64,000 nucleotides of DNA from Competibacter_A sp037045535 (GTDB taxonomy: Bacteria; Pseudomonadota; Gammaproteobacteria; Competibacterales; Competibacteraceae). Position numbers and translations under genes: made by a program. Position 1 is the first letter of the stretch. Each line of letters opens with the position of its first letter. The stretch spans positions 124,001-188,000 of the forward strand of contig JBAOHI010000073.1 in assembly GCA_037045535.1 (NCBI GenBank), read 5' to 3'. The notes under the pieces are model-generated. The model worked only from the letters and a program-made list of their open reading frames with translations, did not search any database and was not told the origin of the DNA. This document shows, in pieces, positions 1 to 8,576 of the stretch.

Positions 1-251
1 TGGGCAAAGCCGGCGGCATGAATCACCACGTTCACCCCGGTGCAGGCTCGCGCCAGACTGCCGGCGTCAGCCAGGTCGCCCATGACGATTTCGAGGTTGC
101 ATTCGCCTGCTGGCAACGCGTGGCCGGATCGAACGAGAACCCGCAGTCGCGCGCCACGTTCTCGCAACGCGGCGACCAATCGCTGCCCGACGAATCCCGC
201 CGCACCGGTCACCAGCACGGCGCGATCCCGATAAAAATCCGCCGCTACCAC
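1..251 (-). CDS. NAD-dependent sugar epimerase/dehydratase, N-terminal part
   Basis: This gene runs off the left edge, so only about 83 N-terminal residues are seen. They form the start of an extended short-chain dehydrogenase: VLVTGAAGFVG is the GxxGxxG NAD(P)-binding loop, GDLAD matches the adenine-contacting acid region, and VVIHAAG is the strand-4 motif. Members of the family epimerise, dehydrate or reduce nucleotide-sugars. The likely GTG start at 249-251 overlaps the 3' end of the upstream GT2 gene, so the two are probably translationally coupled. GTG codons at 254 and 257 are alternatives. The substrate cannot be told from this fragment. Confidence 0.75.
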   Translation of the reverse strand, partial: MVAADFYRDRAVLVTGAAGFVGQRLVAALRERGARLRVLVRSGHALPAGECNLEIVMGDLADAGSLARACTGVNVVIHAAGFA

Positions 252-1075
252 CACCGCCACCCGTGCCGGTTGAAAAATAGCATCGCCGCGCGCAGGAACA
301 AGCCGACATGCCGGATCCCCTTGCGGGCAGCGTGACCGCCGAGGTGGACGATGCGGACCCGAGGCACGCTTGCCAGCCGCGTCACTTGCGCCAACCGCAG
401 GCTCAAATCAAAATCTTCGAAATATAAAAAATACTCGGGCCGAAAACCCCCGATCCGGTCCAAAGCCACCCGCCGGCATAACATGAAACAACCGCTGGCG
501 ATGGCCGGATCCCACAGCACAGTGCCGTCGATCCGGTCGCGCAGCTCGTAGTGATCCAGCCGGGTCTGAAATCGTTGCCGCACCCATGCGGGCGCAAAAC
601 CACGCAGCGCCAGATCGAGCACGGCTGGGTAATTCTTGCACAAATATTGGGGCTGACCGTTCCCGTCCCGCGCAGCGGGGGCCACCAAACCTGCCTCGGG
701 ATACGCCATCAAAAAGGTCAACCCTTCGCTGAGGGCATCCTCTTCCAGCAGCACATCGGGGTTGAGAATCAAATGGAAATCGCCTGCGGACTGACGCAGC
801 GCCAGATTGTGGCCAGCGCCATAACCGATGTTGCCGTGGCCACTCAGTAGCTCGAGTTTCAGCGTCGGTCGTGCCAGATCAAGCAGGCATTCCAGTGATT
901 CAAGTGATTCAAACCAGCCGGAACCTGGACCATTATCCACCAACACCAGCCGCGCTTCAGCCAACAATCCTTGCCGGCGCGCGTGTTCGAGCGCTCGGTC
1001 GAGCCGTTCCAACACCATGCGCAGCATCGATAGATCCGGCGCGTAGGTGACGATGGAAATCGCTAGCGAAGTCAC
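245..1075 (-). CDS. Family 2 glycosyltransferase
   Basis: This 276-residue protein has the GT-A fold of family 2, like rhamnosyltransferases of O-antigen loci. Visible motifs are SIVTYAPD at the N-terminus, LVDNG near residue 48, GHGNIGYGAGHN near 80, and LILNPDV near 101-107, which is the nucleotide-sugar/metal site. ASGCFMLCRR and YFLYFEDFDLSLR near 193-230 form the acceptor/catalytic end. It probably adds one sugar to a lipid-linked or nascent glycan at the inner face of the membrane. It starts 3 nt after the methyltransferase gene and overlaps the epimerase gene, giving a three-gene operon. Donor and acceptor are unknown. Confidence 0.85.
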   Translation of the reverse strand: MTSLAISIVTYAPDLSMLRMVLERLDRALEHARRQGLLAEARLVLVDNGPGSGWFESLESLECLLDLARPTLKLELLSGHGNIGYGAGHNLALRQSAGDFHLILNPDVLLEEDALSEGLTFLMAYPEAGLVAPAARDGNGQPQYLCKNYPAVLDLALRGFAPAWVRQRFQTRLDHYELRDRIDGTVLWDPAIASGCFMLCRRVALDRIGGFRPEYFLYFEDFDLSLRLAQVTRLASVPRVRIVHLGGHAARKGIRHVGLFLRAAMLFFNRHGWRWW

Positions 1076-1078
1076 GAT

Positions 1079-2605
1079 TCAGCCACGCCAGCGCCGCCGT
1101 AACCCCGTCCACAAACGCTCGCGCCAAGAGCGCCGCAACAGATCAACCTCAGTAGCCAGCCGGTTCGATTGATCCGTCAATTCGCTCAACCGTCTTTCCA
1201 ACTCGCTCCGGGCTGCCGTCGCAGCCGCCAGCTCCGTCTCCAGCCGGACGCTATTTGTGCTCCAGCTTGCCACAGCCGTCTCCAATTCGGCGTTTCGGCT
1301 GGCCAGCGCCGCTTCGCGAGCCTCCGACACCCGCGCTCGATCGACCAAGGCCGCTTGCGCCGTTTCCGCATCCCGGCGCGGGACACAATGCTGAACCAGC
1401 GCCAGATAATCCAGCGACATCGGCCAAGACAGCTCGGCGGTCAGCTCGCCCCCCCTCCGCAGTCCCGCCAGCGCCGAAGCCGGAATCGGCAATTCCAGAT
1501 GTGGATCCTCACCGGCTAGCAACACGATCATCCCCTCGGCAGACCAGCCCGGCTCCGCGATGACCAGCTGCCGGCTGGGCTGATCCGCCAAACTGTCGCG
1601 CCGGCCGTCCCATTCCCAAAGTGACTGCCCGGCACCGTCACGTAACGCTAACCGATACAACCGCATCAATCCAGGTCGATCCGCGAAATCGAGCCGCAAG
1701 GTCTGTGGCGGAGTCGGCAAGACGGGGATCGGCAAGGTCAGGCACTGTCTCGCCGCCCCGATCTGGCCCCAGGTCGCGCTGCTGTCGCTGGCCCGATACT
1801 CGCCCTCAGGCCAGCGCCAAAACAATTGACAGGCAAAGCGCAACTCGGGCGGCGGACACTCCAGCGCCGGACACTCAACCGAGCCAACCTCTGCGGCAGC
1901 CTGGGCTGACACGATAAACTGATAGACCAGCGCCTCGGGTCGGCCCAATAAACCGCGCACCAACGCGGGTGGCAAGGCATCGAGACGGCAGTCGGCGAAT
2001 TCGGACTCACGCAGACCTAACAGCGCGGCATCGACCGCGACTACCTGCAATCCCGCCCTTGCGAGCGACCGAGTCAGCGAGCGTAGGGTAAAAAACCGCA
2101 GATGGGTTTCGTCGAGCAATCCTTCGACGCGATAGCGAAATTCTCCCGCCAGCAATTCGGCGATTAGCCCGGCGTGAGCGACATTCGGTACAGATGCCAG
2201 CGCATACCCGCCTGGCGCCAGCAAGCCGGGCAGTTGCGCCAGCAAATCGCCGGGCTGGCGCAGATGTTCCAGGATGTCGGCGCAAACGATGAAGTCATAA
2301 CGGCATCCGACAAAACGCTCGGTCAGCACAACTTGTTCGAGATCGGCACACTCCAAGCGACGATACCAAGGCGCAGCCTCGGCGGCGGCAGCGGGATTGT
2401 ACTCAACTCCGTCCACGATGCATTCGAGGTGTTCGGCCAAATAGCGACCCAGAATGCCCGGACCCGCTCCCAAATCCAACACTGAACTCCCCGGTCGGAC
2501 CAAACGCGCGAGCTTGGCCAATGAGTCCTGACCGTGCGGATCCAGGAGGCGATGATAGATGTGGGTGGTGGGAACGACAGACATGAACTTTAGTAGAGAT
2601 GGCAC
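1079..2605 (-). CDS. SAM-dependent methyltransferase with C-terminal coiled coil
   Basis: This is a 508-residue protein. Residues about 20-240 are a class I methyltransferase: VLDLGAGPGILG near 43 is the SAM-binding loop, VEYNP is the acidic motif II region, and YDFIVCADILEHL is motif IV, in the style of the Methyltransf_23/UbiG group. Residues about 250-400 are an unrecognised beta-rich segment. Residues about 415-490 are Ala/Glu/Arg-rich and predicted coiled coil (SRNAELETAV, ELERRLSEL). Methyltransferase plus coiled coil is common in enzymes that modify or cap surface glycans. The GTG start at 2605 is used here; ATG at 2584 is an equal alternative, and neither has a clear ribosome site. 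It leads the operon with the GT2 and epimerase genes. Confidence 0.8.
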   Translation of the reverse strand: MPSLLKFMSVVPTTHIYHRLLDPHGQDSLAKLARLVRPGSSVLDLGAGPGILGRYLAEHLECIVDGVEYNPAAAAEAAPWYRRLECADLEQVVLTERFVGCRYDFIVCADILEHLRQPGDLLAQLPGLLAPGGYALASVPNVAHAGLIAELLAGEFRYRVEGLLDETHLRFFTLRSLTRSLARAGLQVVAVDAALLGLRESEFADCRLDALPPALVRGLLGRPEALVYQFIVSAQAAAEVGSVECPALECPPPELRFACQLFWRWPEGEYRASDSSATWGQIGAARQCLTLPIPVLPTPPQTLRLDFADRPGLMRLYRLALRDGAGQSLWEWDGRRDSLADQPSRQLVIAEPGWSAEGMIVLLAGEDPHLELPIPASALAGLRRGGELTAELSWPMSLDYLALVQHCVPRRDAETAQAALVDRARVSEAREAALASRNAELETAVASWSTNSVRLETELAAATAARSELERRLSELTDQSNRLATEVDLLRRSWRERLWTGLRRRWRG

Positions 2606-2731
2606 TCCAAGCGTGGAGAAGGGTTATCGAAAAATCTTTAGCCAACAAACTGCGGGTCAATCGATCCCAATCGGGAACACCGTTATTCCGATCGGGTGGA
2701 CGATCCGCTAGCGTTCACGATGGGGATCCCA

Positions 2732-3601
2732 TTATCTCTTACCTATCGCCCGAAACAACACTGCGCCGAGAATGATTGATCCACCGAGCAACGCCAGTGG
2801 CCCCGGCGTTTCGCCCAGCAGCAGAAACACCCAAACCGGATTGAGCACTGGCTCGATCATCGGCAATAGAATCCCTTCCACCGCCCGGACATGGCGCAAT
2901 GCCAGCGCATACAGGATATAGGGTAAACCCAGTTGTACAACACCGAGCAGTAATAATCCGATCCAACCCCTGACGTCCGGCGCGGATTGAAACATGAATG
3001 GCAAACCGATGACACCCGCCAGCAGATTGCCCAGCACCAGCGCCGAAATGGCCGATTCCTCACGGTGGCGACGCAAAAACAATGTCAACCAAGCAAAGCA
3101 GAAACCACTGCCCAGGGCCACGCCGTTGCCGAGATAACCGTCCAGACTGAGTTCATCGCCGAAGAACAGCAGCATCCCGAACAGGATCACGATCAAACTC
3201 AGCCAGTCGTTGGCTTTTGCCCGCTCGCCCAGAAACCACGGGCTGAACAAGGCAACGTAAAATGGCGCGGTGTATTGCAGCAGGATGGCGTTTGCCGCCG
3301 TGGTCAGTTTGTTAGCGATGACGAACAGCACTACCGTTCCCGCATAGGCAACCGCCGCGCCGATTTGCTCAAACGATCCAGTGAACCGCAGTGCCTTGTG
3401 GAAGATTAGCGCGATGACCACCGCGCCGATCAGGCTGCGCATCCCGGTAATGGCCAATGGATTCCAAGCGACCCATTTGATCAGCAAACCGCCCAGGCTC
3501 CATAGGATCGCCGCCGCCAGCAACATCCATACGGCGCGGCGGCGCGTGGCATCGATTGCGGTTGTCGCCGATTGAGTCGCGCTGTCCAGCTCCTCGCTCA
3601 T
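2732..3601 (-). CDS. EamA/DMT-family membrane transporter
   Basis: This 289-residue protein has about ten hydrophobic helices in two repeats, the pattern of the drug/metabolite transporter (EamA) family. The repeat signatures are WSLGGLLIKWVAWNP near 35 and, in the second half, a helix ending MIEPVLNPVWVFLLLGE. The latter is the typical EamA end motif (E-P-x-x-x-x-x-x-G-E). It probably exports a small metabolite or amino acid across the inner membrane; the substrate is unknown. Its ATG overlaps the TGA of the livF-like gene by 4 bp (ATGA), so the two are translationally coupled. A charged N-terminus (ATRRRA) fits the cytoplasmic start. Confidence 0.85.
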   Translation of the reverse strand: MSEELDSATQSATTAIDATRRRAVWMLLAAAILWSLGGLLIKWVAWNPLAITGMRSLIGAVVIALIFHKALRFTGSFEQIGAAVAYAGTVVLFVIANKLTTAANAILLQYTAPFYVALFSPWFLGERAKANDWLSLIVILFGMLLFFGDELSLDGYLGNGVALGSGFCFAWLTLFLRRHREESAISALVLGNLLAGVIGLPFMFQSAPDVRGWIGLLLLGVVQLGLPYILYALALRHVRAVEGILLPMIEPVLNPVWVFLLLGETPGPLALLGGSIILGAVLFRAIGKR

Positions 3602-4311
3602 TCGCCGCCGCCGAGATAGGCGTTGCGAACTTCGGGGTTGGCTAACAATGCGTCGGCGCGATCTTCCAGCACGATTCGACCCACTTCCATGACATAACCC
3701 CGGTGCGCCAGTTTCAGGGCAGCGCGGGCGTTCTGCTCAACCAGGATGATGGTCACACCGGCTTCGTTAATTTCCCACAACGTCTGAAAAATCGCCTTGA
3801 CCAGCAACGGTGCTAATCCCAAGCTGGGTTCGTCCAATAACAAAACGCGCGGATTGGCCATCAGCGCCCGACCGATGGCCAGCATTTGCTGCTCGCCGCC
3901 GCTCAGGGTACCGGCCAATTGGTCGCGACGCTGCGCCAGCACCGGGAACAGATCATGAATCCATCGCAGCGTCTCGCTCACCTGAGGTCGATCTGTGCGA
4001 CTGTAGGCACCCAAGTCGAGGTTTTCCCGCACGGTGAGCGTACCGAAGATGCGGCGGCCTTCTGGCGCCTGAGCGATGCCGAGCCCCACTAAGCGATGGG
4101 CGGGCAGCTTGTGAATCGGATGAGACTCGAAGCGGATTTCACCTCGCGACGGCCGTAGCAACCCGCTAATGGCGCGCAGGGTGGTGGTCTTGCCGGCGCC
4201 GTTCGCCCCAAGAATAGCGACAATCTCGCCCTGACGAACATTCAGGCTGATTCCATGCAACGCTTCAACGTCGCCATAACGGACGTGCAGATCTTCGGCT
4301 TCCAGCAACAT
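3598..4311 (-). CDS. livF: Branched-chain amino acid ABC transporter ATP-binding protein, LivF-type
   Basis: The 237-residue length is normal for LivF. Walker A is GANGAGKT (about 35-42), the Q-loop segment is QAPEGRRIF, the signature is LSGGEQQ, Walker B is VLLLDEPSLGLAP, and the H-loop region is ILVEQNARAAL. LivF is one of two ATPases that drive import through the LivHM membrane channel with LivJ/LivK-type binding proteins. None of livG, livH, livM or a binding-protein gene is adjacent. It is instead coupled to the DMT exporter gene downstream. It may serve a Liv system encoded elsewhere, or the family assignment may be right while the partner differs. Confidence 0.85.
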   Translation of the reverse strand: MLLEAEDLHVRYGDVEALHGISLNVRQGEIVAILGANGAGKTTTLRAISGLLRPSRGEIRFESHPIHKLPAHRLVGLGIAQAPEGRRIFGTLTVRENLDLGAYSRTDRPQVSETLRWIHDLFPVLAQRRDQLAGTLSGGEQQMLAIGRALMANPRVLLLDEPSLGLAPLLVKAIFQTLWEINEAGVTIILVEQNARAALKLAHRGYVMEVGRIVLEDRADALLANPEVRNAYLGGGE

Positions 4312-4478
4312 ATTGGTTTGGGATAAAACCCGGTTCTCGGTTTGCCGAACCTGTTTTTCTAGCGATTCAATTTCAGTCGGCGGCAGTTCGTTTGGTAATA
4401 GCGGCAGCCTGAGCCAGGCTGAGCCGCTATCGTAACGGTTATTTTACCGCCAAACTAAAGAGTGAGCGACATCGCAGG

Positions 4479-4507
4479 CCTCTCCCCAAGTATTGATTGG
4501 AGAGAGG
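4479..4507 (-). terminator. Stem-loop after htpG, possible terminator
   Basis: Read on the minus strand, CCTCTCTCC pairs with GGGGAGAGG (9 bp, one U-G wobble) around an 11-nt loop, 33 nt past the htpG stop. On the plus strand the same arms contain a C-A mismatch, so the structure favours minus-strand RNA. No U-run follows, so it may be an mRNA-end stabiliser or a weak terminator rather than a classical one. Confidence 0.4.
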
Positions 4508-4539
4508 ACGATCACCGGCATTTTCGACGCCCGACTCCT

Positions 4540-6441
4540 TCACGCCATCGCCAGCAACAAAGCGTTCAACCGCTTGACGAAGCTGGCCGGGTCTTCCAAC
4601 TGTCCCCCTTCCGCCAACATCGCCTGCTCGAACAACAGGTGGGTCAAATCGCCGAAGCGACCCATGTCAGCCTCACCTTGCAGGCGCGCGACCAAAGGAT
4701 GGTGAGGATTCAGTTCCAGATAAGGCTTGCTGGTCGGCACGCTCTGGCCGGCGTCGCGCAACAACCGCTCCAGGTGGGCGCTGAGGGCGTGTTCGTCCAC
4801 CACCAGACAGGCCGGCGAATCGGTTAGCCGTGAGGAAATACGAACCTCTTTGATCTGATCGCCCAGCACCTCCTTGACCCGCGCCAGCAGATCCTTGAAC
4901 TGGTCCTCGGCCTGCTTCTGTTCCTGCTTTTCCTCTTCCGAAGCGATCTTGTCCAGATCCAGCGCGCCCTTGGCCACCGATTGGAAATGCTTGCCCTCGA
5001 ACTCGTTCAGGTGTGACATCAGCCACTCGTCCACCCGGTCGGTCAGCAACAACACCTCCAAACCTTTCTTGCGGAAAATCTCCAGATGGGGGCTGTTCTT
5101 GGCAGCAGCGAAACTCTCGCCGGTAATGTAATAGATTTTATCCTGTCCCTCTTTCATCCGCCCGATGTAATCGGTCAGAGAGACGGTCTGTTCCGCGCTA
5201 TCGGTGTGGGTGGACGCGAAACGCAGCAGCTTGGCGATTTGCTCGCGGTTGCCGTAATCCTCTGCCGGACCTTCCTTCAGCGCCCGGCCGAATTCTTTCC
5301 AGAACTTGCCGTACTTCTCGGCATCGTTCGCGGCTATGTCTTCCAGCAGGCCCAGCACCTTCTTGACCGAACCGGCGCGAATGCCGTCCACCACCTTGCT
5401 GTTTTGCAAAATTTCGCGGGAGATGTTCAGCGGCAGATCGTTGGAGTCGATCACGCCGCGCACAAAACGCAGATAGCGCGGCATCAGGTGTTCGGCATCA
5501 TCCATGATAAAGACGCGCTGCACGTACAGCTTGACGCCGTGGCGTTGATCGCGATCCCACAGATCGAAGGGTGCGCGTCCCGGAATGAACAGCAGCGAAG
5601 TGTATTCCAGTTTGCCTTCAACTCGGCTGTGGGTCCAAGTCAGCGGTTCCTCGAAATCATGGCCGACGTGCTTGTAGAACTCCTTGTATTCCTCTTCCGT
5701 GATCTCCTGCTTAGGCCGCGCCCACAGCGCCGCTGCCTGGTTGATCCGCTCGTCCTCGATTTTCGGCGGCGCGTCCTTATCCTCACTGAATTTCTGCACC
5801 GGCATGATCACCGGCAAGGTGATGTGGTCGGAATACTTGGTGATGATCGAGCGCAACTGCCATTCGTTCAGTAATTCGGCCTCATCCTCGCGCAGGTACA
5901 GGATGACCTCAGTGCCACGCGTCGGTTTATCCACTGTTTCCAAGGTGTATTCGCCTTCACCGTTGGATTCCCAGCGCACCCCGTGTTCGGCACTCATGCC
6001 GGCGCGGCGCGTGAACAGGACAACCTTGTCGGCAACGATGAAACTGGAATAGAAACCGACACCGAACTGACCGATCAGGTTGGCGTCCTTGGCCTGATCA
6101 CCGGTCAGCTTTTGCATGAACTGGCGGGTGCCAGAGCGGGCGATGGTGCCGATGTTGTCGATGACTTCCTGCCGGTCCATGCCGATGCCATTGTCGGCGA
6201 CGGTGATGGTGCGCGCATCCTTGTCGAAACTGACCTGGATTTTCAGCTCGGGATCACTTTCGTACAGGGCGCTGTCGGTCAGGGCTTCGAAGCGCAGCTT
6301 ATCGCAGGCATCGGAGGCGTTGGAGATCAGTTCGCGGAGGAAGACTTCTTTGTGGGAGTACAGGGAATGCGCGACCAAGCGCAGTAGTTGTTGCACTTCG
6401 GCCTGAAAACCAAGGGTTTCCTTGTGGGCTTCGACGGTCAT
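4540..6441 (-). CDS. htpG: Molecular chaperone HtpG (Hsp90)
   Basis: This 633-residue protein is full length for bacterial Hsp90. The N-terminal GHKL ATPase domain shows ELISNASDACDKLR with the catalytic Glu and Mg-binding Asn, VADNGIGM with the adenine-contacting Asp, and GQFGVGFYS as the lid hinge. The middle domain has the conserved NISREILQ segment. The C-terminal dimerisation domain is present. It remodels and protects client proteins in the cytosol under stress. A TAGGAG ribosome site lies about 12 nt upstream of the ATG, and a sigma-32-like promoter lies just before that. It appears to be monocistronic, with a stem-loop after the stop. Confidence 0.97.
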   Translation of the reverse strand: MTVEAHKETLGFQAEVQQLLRLVAHSLYSHKEVFLRELISNASDACDKLRFEALTDSALYESDPELKIQVSFDKDARTITVADNGIGMDRQEVIDNIGTIARSGTRQFMQKLTGDQAKDANLIGQFGVGFYSSFIVADKVVLFTRRAGMSAEHGVRWESNGEGEYTLETVDKPTRGTEVILYLREDEAELLNEWQLRSIITKYSDHITLPVIMPVQKFSEDKDAPPKIEDERINQAAALWARPKQEITEEEYKEFYKHVGHDFEEPLTWTHSRVEGKLEYTSLLFIPGRAPFDLWDRDQRHGVKLYVQRVFIMDDAEHLMPRYLRFVRGVIDSNDLPLNISREILQNSKVVDGIRAGSVKKVLGLLEDIAANDAEKYGKFWKEFGRALKEGPAEDYGNREQIAKLLRFASTHTDSAEQTVSLTDYIGRMKEGQDKIYYITGESFAAAKNSPHLEIFRKKGLEVLLLTDRVDEWLMSHLNEFEGKHFQSVAKGALDLDKIASEEEKQEQKQAEDQFKDLLARVKEVLGDQIKEVRISSRLTDSPACLVVDEHALSAHLERLLRDAGQSVPTSKPYLELNPHHPLVARLQGEADMGRFGDLTHLLFEQAMLAEGGQLEDPASFVKRLNALLLAMA

Positions 6442-6481
6442 AGGTAACGGGCTCCTAGATGGGGTTCACGGTTTTCGGCCC

Positions 6482-6510
6482 AATATGCGGACAAACAGCG
6501 GGATTTCAAG
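6482..6510 (-). promoter_or_regulatory. Sigma-32-type heat-shock promoter for htpG
   Basis: On the minus strand, CTTGAAA (complement of 6504-6510) matches the sigma-32 -35 consensus exactly. After a 14-nt spacer comes CGCATATT (complement of 6482-6489), close to the CCCATNT-type -10 box. Transcription would start about 30-35 nt before the htpG ATG. htpG is a classical sigma-32 gene in Gammaproteobacteria, so position, spacing and gene identity all agree. Start-site mapping was not possible here. Confidence 0.7.
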
Positions 6511-6912
6511 GCGGTGCGTGTGCGAAGTTTTTGGGATGGACGGTAAAGTGTCCACTTCCAGACGTGTCACGACCAAGGCCGACTAAGCTTCCCTCATGAC
6601 AACGGCAAAAGGACCATCAAAGAAATCATTATATCCTCTAAAGTTTCATGACAGATTGCCGATAGCCAAAATTGGCGGCCAGGAAATGCCAAATCGGACT
6701 TGGAACACTCCGGTGAGTTGCCTTCTTATCAACGAAAAAGCATCCACACTTGCCACCACGATTAAGATATCATATAAAATCTGTGCTGGTAATGGATATA
6801 TTCTACTTGGTATCCTATAGGTTCATTCTATCTATTACATTGTTTGAGTAAAATTCATATTATTCTTCACTTCAAGCATATTATTTCATTTCAATTTTTT
6901 AAGGAGTAAAAA
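6511..6912. other. Intergenic stretch, composition shift
   Basis: About 400 bases lie between the htpG promoter and the next gene. The sequence changes from GC-rich to AT-rich near 6600. A short open frame (6596-6820, 74 codons) has no ribosome site and no recognisable protein character, so I do not call it. AAGGAG at 6900-6905 is the ribosome site for the next gene. I see no RNA gene or clear terminator. Confidence 0.5.
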
Positions 6913-8496
6913 ATGCCAATCTGCCAAGTTTGTGGAAAAGAAATAAACTGGCTAGAATCTTTAGATTTCGGTAATGGCCAAAAATTCTGTTCAGATAAAT
7001 GTTATCAAACGATTTTACCAAATCTCCCTAAAAATTTATTATTTTCCCATAAAAAATTTGGTGAAAATATTGGGATTTCAGCTGGGGAGACAGCAAGCGC
7101 TCAAAACTATGCAGATAATGTAGTTTTCAGCGCAGAGCGTGGGCATGGTTTTGCCGCAGAAAAAGCCAACCACTTGTTTGACAAATTTATTGGAAAAGAC
7201 GCAACTCTCACTGGCAGCAATAATATAAAAAATGGTGCGGACCGATTAGTTGATGGTGTGCAGATTCAAACAAAATATTGTGCGTCGGGCTCAAAATGTG
7301 TTAGAGAATGCTTTGATGGTGGAGGCAACTTTCGTTACTGGAACCGAAATGGAACCCCTATGCAAATTGAGGTTCCATTTGACAGGTACGAAGATGCAGT
7401 CAAGGCAATGGCTGACCGAATACGAAAAGGCCAAATTAAAGGAGTAAACAATCCTGAGAAGGCCAAGGAAATTATTCGTAGAGGCAACTTCAACTACGAA
7501 ACAGTACGCCTGATTGCTAAAGCGGGGACTATCCAAAGTCTAACCTATGACACTGTAAACGGAATCCAGCTAGCAGGCACGGCTGCAAGCTTATCTGCTG
7601 TTATTACGTTTGCTTCGGCAATTTGGAATGGTGAAGATTTTGATGCCGCACTCGAGATAGCTTGTTATTCCGGCCTTAAAGTTGGTGGCATTGCATGGGT
7701 AAGCAGTATAATTACCGCCCAGATTGGAAGAACAGGTTTAGAGCAAGGATTACGGACAACAACAGACTGGATGGTTCAACAAATTGGACCAAAAGCGGCA
7801 AGTTGGATCGCAACTGGCTTACGATCAGGAAATGCGCTTTATGGCGCTGCTGCAATGAACTATGTAAGCAAATTGCTCAGGGGTAATATCGTAACTACCG
7901 CTATTACAACCCTCGTATTATCGGCCGCAGATCTCTACCGAATGTTTGATGGACGAATATCAGGTACTCAACTTTTTAAGAATGTCTCTACCACTGCCGT
8001 AAGCGTAGCCGGAGGAGTAGGCGGATGGCAAGCAGGTGCCGCCGCAGGTGCCGCATTAGGTAGTGCTGTTCCTATTTTAGGAACAGTTGCAGGAGGAATC
8101 ATCGGTGGACTACTAGGAAGCTTAGCTGGAGGAGCAGCAGCTCAAAGCATTTCTAAAACAGTTCTCGATGAATTTATCGAAGACGATGCAAAAGAGATGT
8201 CAAAAATTCTTGAAACAGTGTTTGTTGAAGAGGCACAACTCTATTTACTGGGAAAAAACGAGGCCGAAACGGTTATTGAAAAACTCCGAACTATGGATTT
8301 GCCGGATAAACTTCGTGATATGTATGCGGATTCTAATAGAGAAGTTTTTGCGAAAAATCTACTAAGCCCACTCATTGAACACGTAATTAGCAATCGGAAA
8401 AAAATATCCCTCCCCTCTGACGAACAACTTTTAAAAAGTGTTGGCAAAATAATCGATAAATTAGCTGATAATGTACCACTTACACTACAAAGCTGA
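6913..8496 (+). CDS. Unrecognised protein: zinc ribbon, nuclease-like motif, glycine-zipper membrane region
   Basis: I do not recognise this 527-residue family. C4-x2-C7 and C26-x3-C30 form a likely zinc ribbon (FCSDKCYQ). Residues about 85-165 are Cys- and charge-rich: NGADRLVDG (107-115) followed by QIQTKYC (117-123) resembles the D...QxK core of Mrr-like PD-(D/E)XK nucleases, but this is weak. Residues about 215-330 contain hydrophobic segments. Residues about 365-412 are a long Gly/Ala stretch (GAAAGAALGSAVPILGT, GGIIGGLLGSLAGG), a glycine-zipper membrane pattern. The C-terminal 115 residues are acidic and helical. A strong AAGGAG site precedes the ATG. The gene is AT-rich, unlike both neighbours, so recent transfer is likely. 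A membrane-acting effector is one idea; function is unknown. Confidence 0.75.
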   Translation: MPICQVCGKEINWLESLDFGNGQKFCSDKCYQTILPNLPKNLLFSHKKFGENIGISAGETASAQNYADNVVFSAERGHGFAAEKANHLFDKFIGKDATLTGSNNIKNGADRLVDGVQIQTKYCASGSKCVRECFDGGGNFRYWNRNGTPMQIEVPFDRYEDAVKAMADRIRKGQIKGVNNPEKAKEIIRRGNFNYETVRLIAKAGTIQSLTYDTVNGIQLAGTAASLSAVITFASAIWNGEDFDAALEIACYSGLKVGGIAWVSSIITAQIGRTGLEQGLRTTTDWMVQQIGPKAASWIATGLRSGNALYGAAAMNYVSKLLRGNIVTTAITTLVLSAADLYRMFDGRISGTQLFKNVSTTAVSVAGGVGGWQAGAAAGAALGSAVPILGTVAGGIIGGLLGSLAGGAAAQSISKTVLDEFIEDDAKEMSKILETVFVEEAQLYLLGKNEAETVIEKLRTMDLPDKLRDMYADSNREVFAKNLLSPLIEHVISNRKKISLPSDEQLLKSVGKIIDKLADNVPLTLQS

Positions 8497-8576
8497 TTTA
8501 AAGCAGCGTATTTCCCAACCGTGCAAGTTCGGCTAAGCTCGCATCGCTGATGCCGTTGCCGATCAGGAGGTTCGTC

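Noticed and set aside
2662..2700. Imperfect inverted repeat (ATCGGGAA/TTCCGATCGG) after the DMT transporter gene
   Set aside because: Bulged stem with no U-run on either strand; not strong enough to call a terminator.
4404..4433. Imperfect hairpin (AGCGGC ... GCCGCT) between livF and htpG
   Set aside because: Short interrupted stem without a T-run; the hairpin at 4479-4507 is the better candidate for the htpG end.
5086..5874. 262-codon plus-strand frame within htpG
   Set aside because: Complement of conserved Hsp90 middle-domain sequence; no independent support.
6596..6820. 74-codon open frame before the zinc-ribbon gene
   Set aside because: No ribosome site, no domain or motif, and it lies across the GC/AT boundary where chance frames are common.
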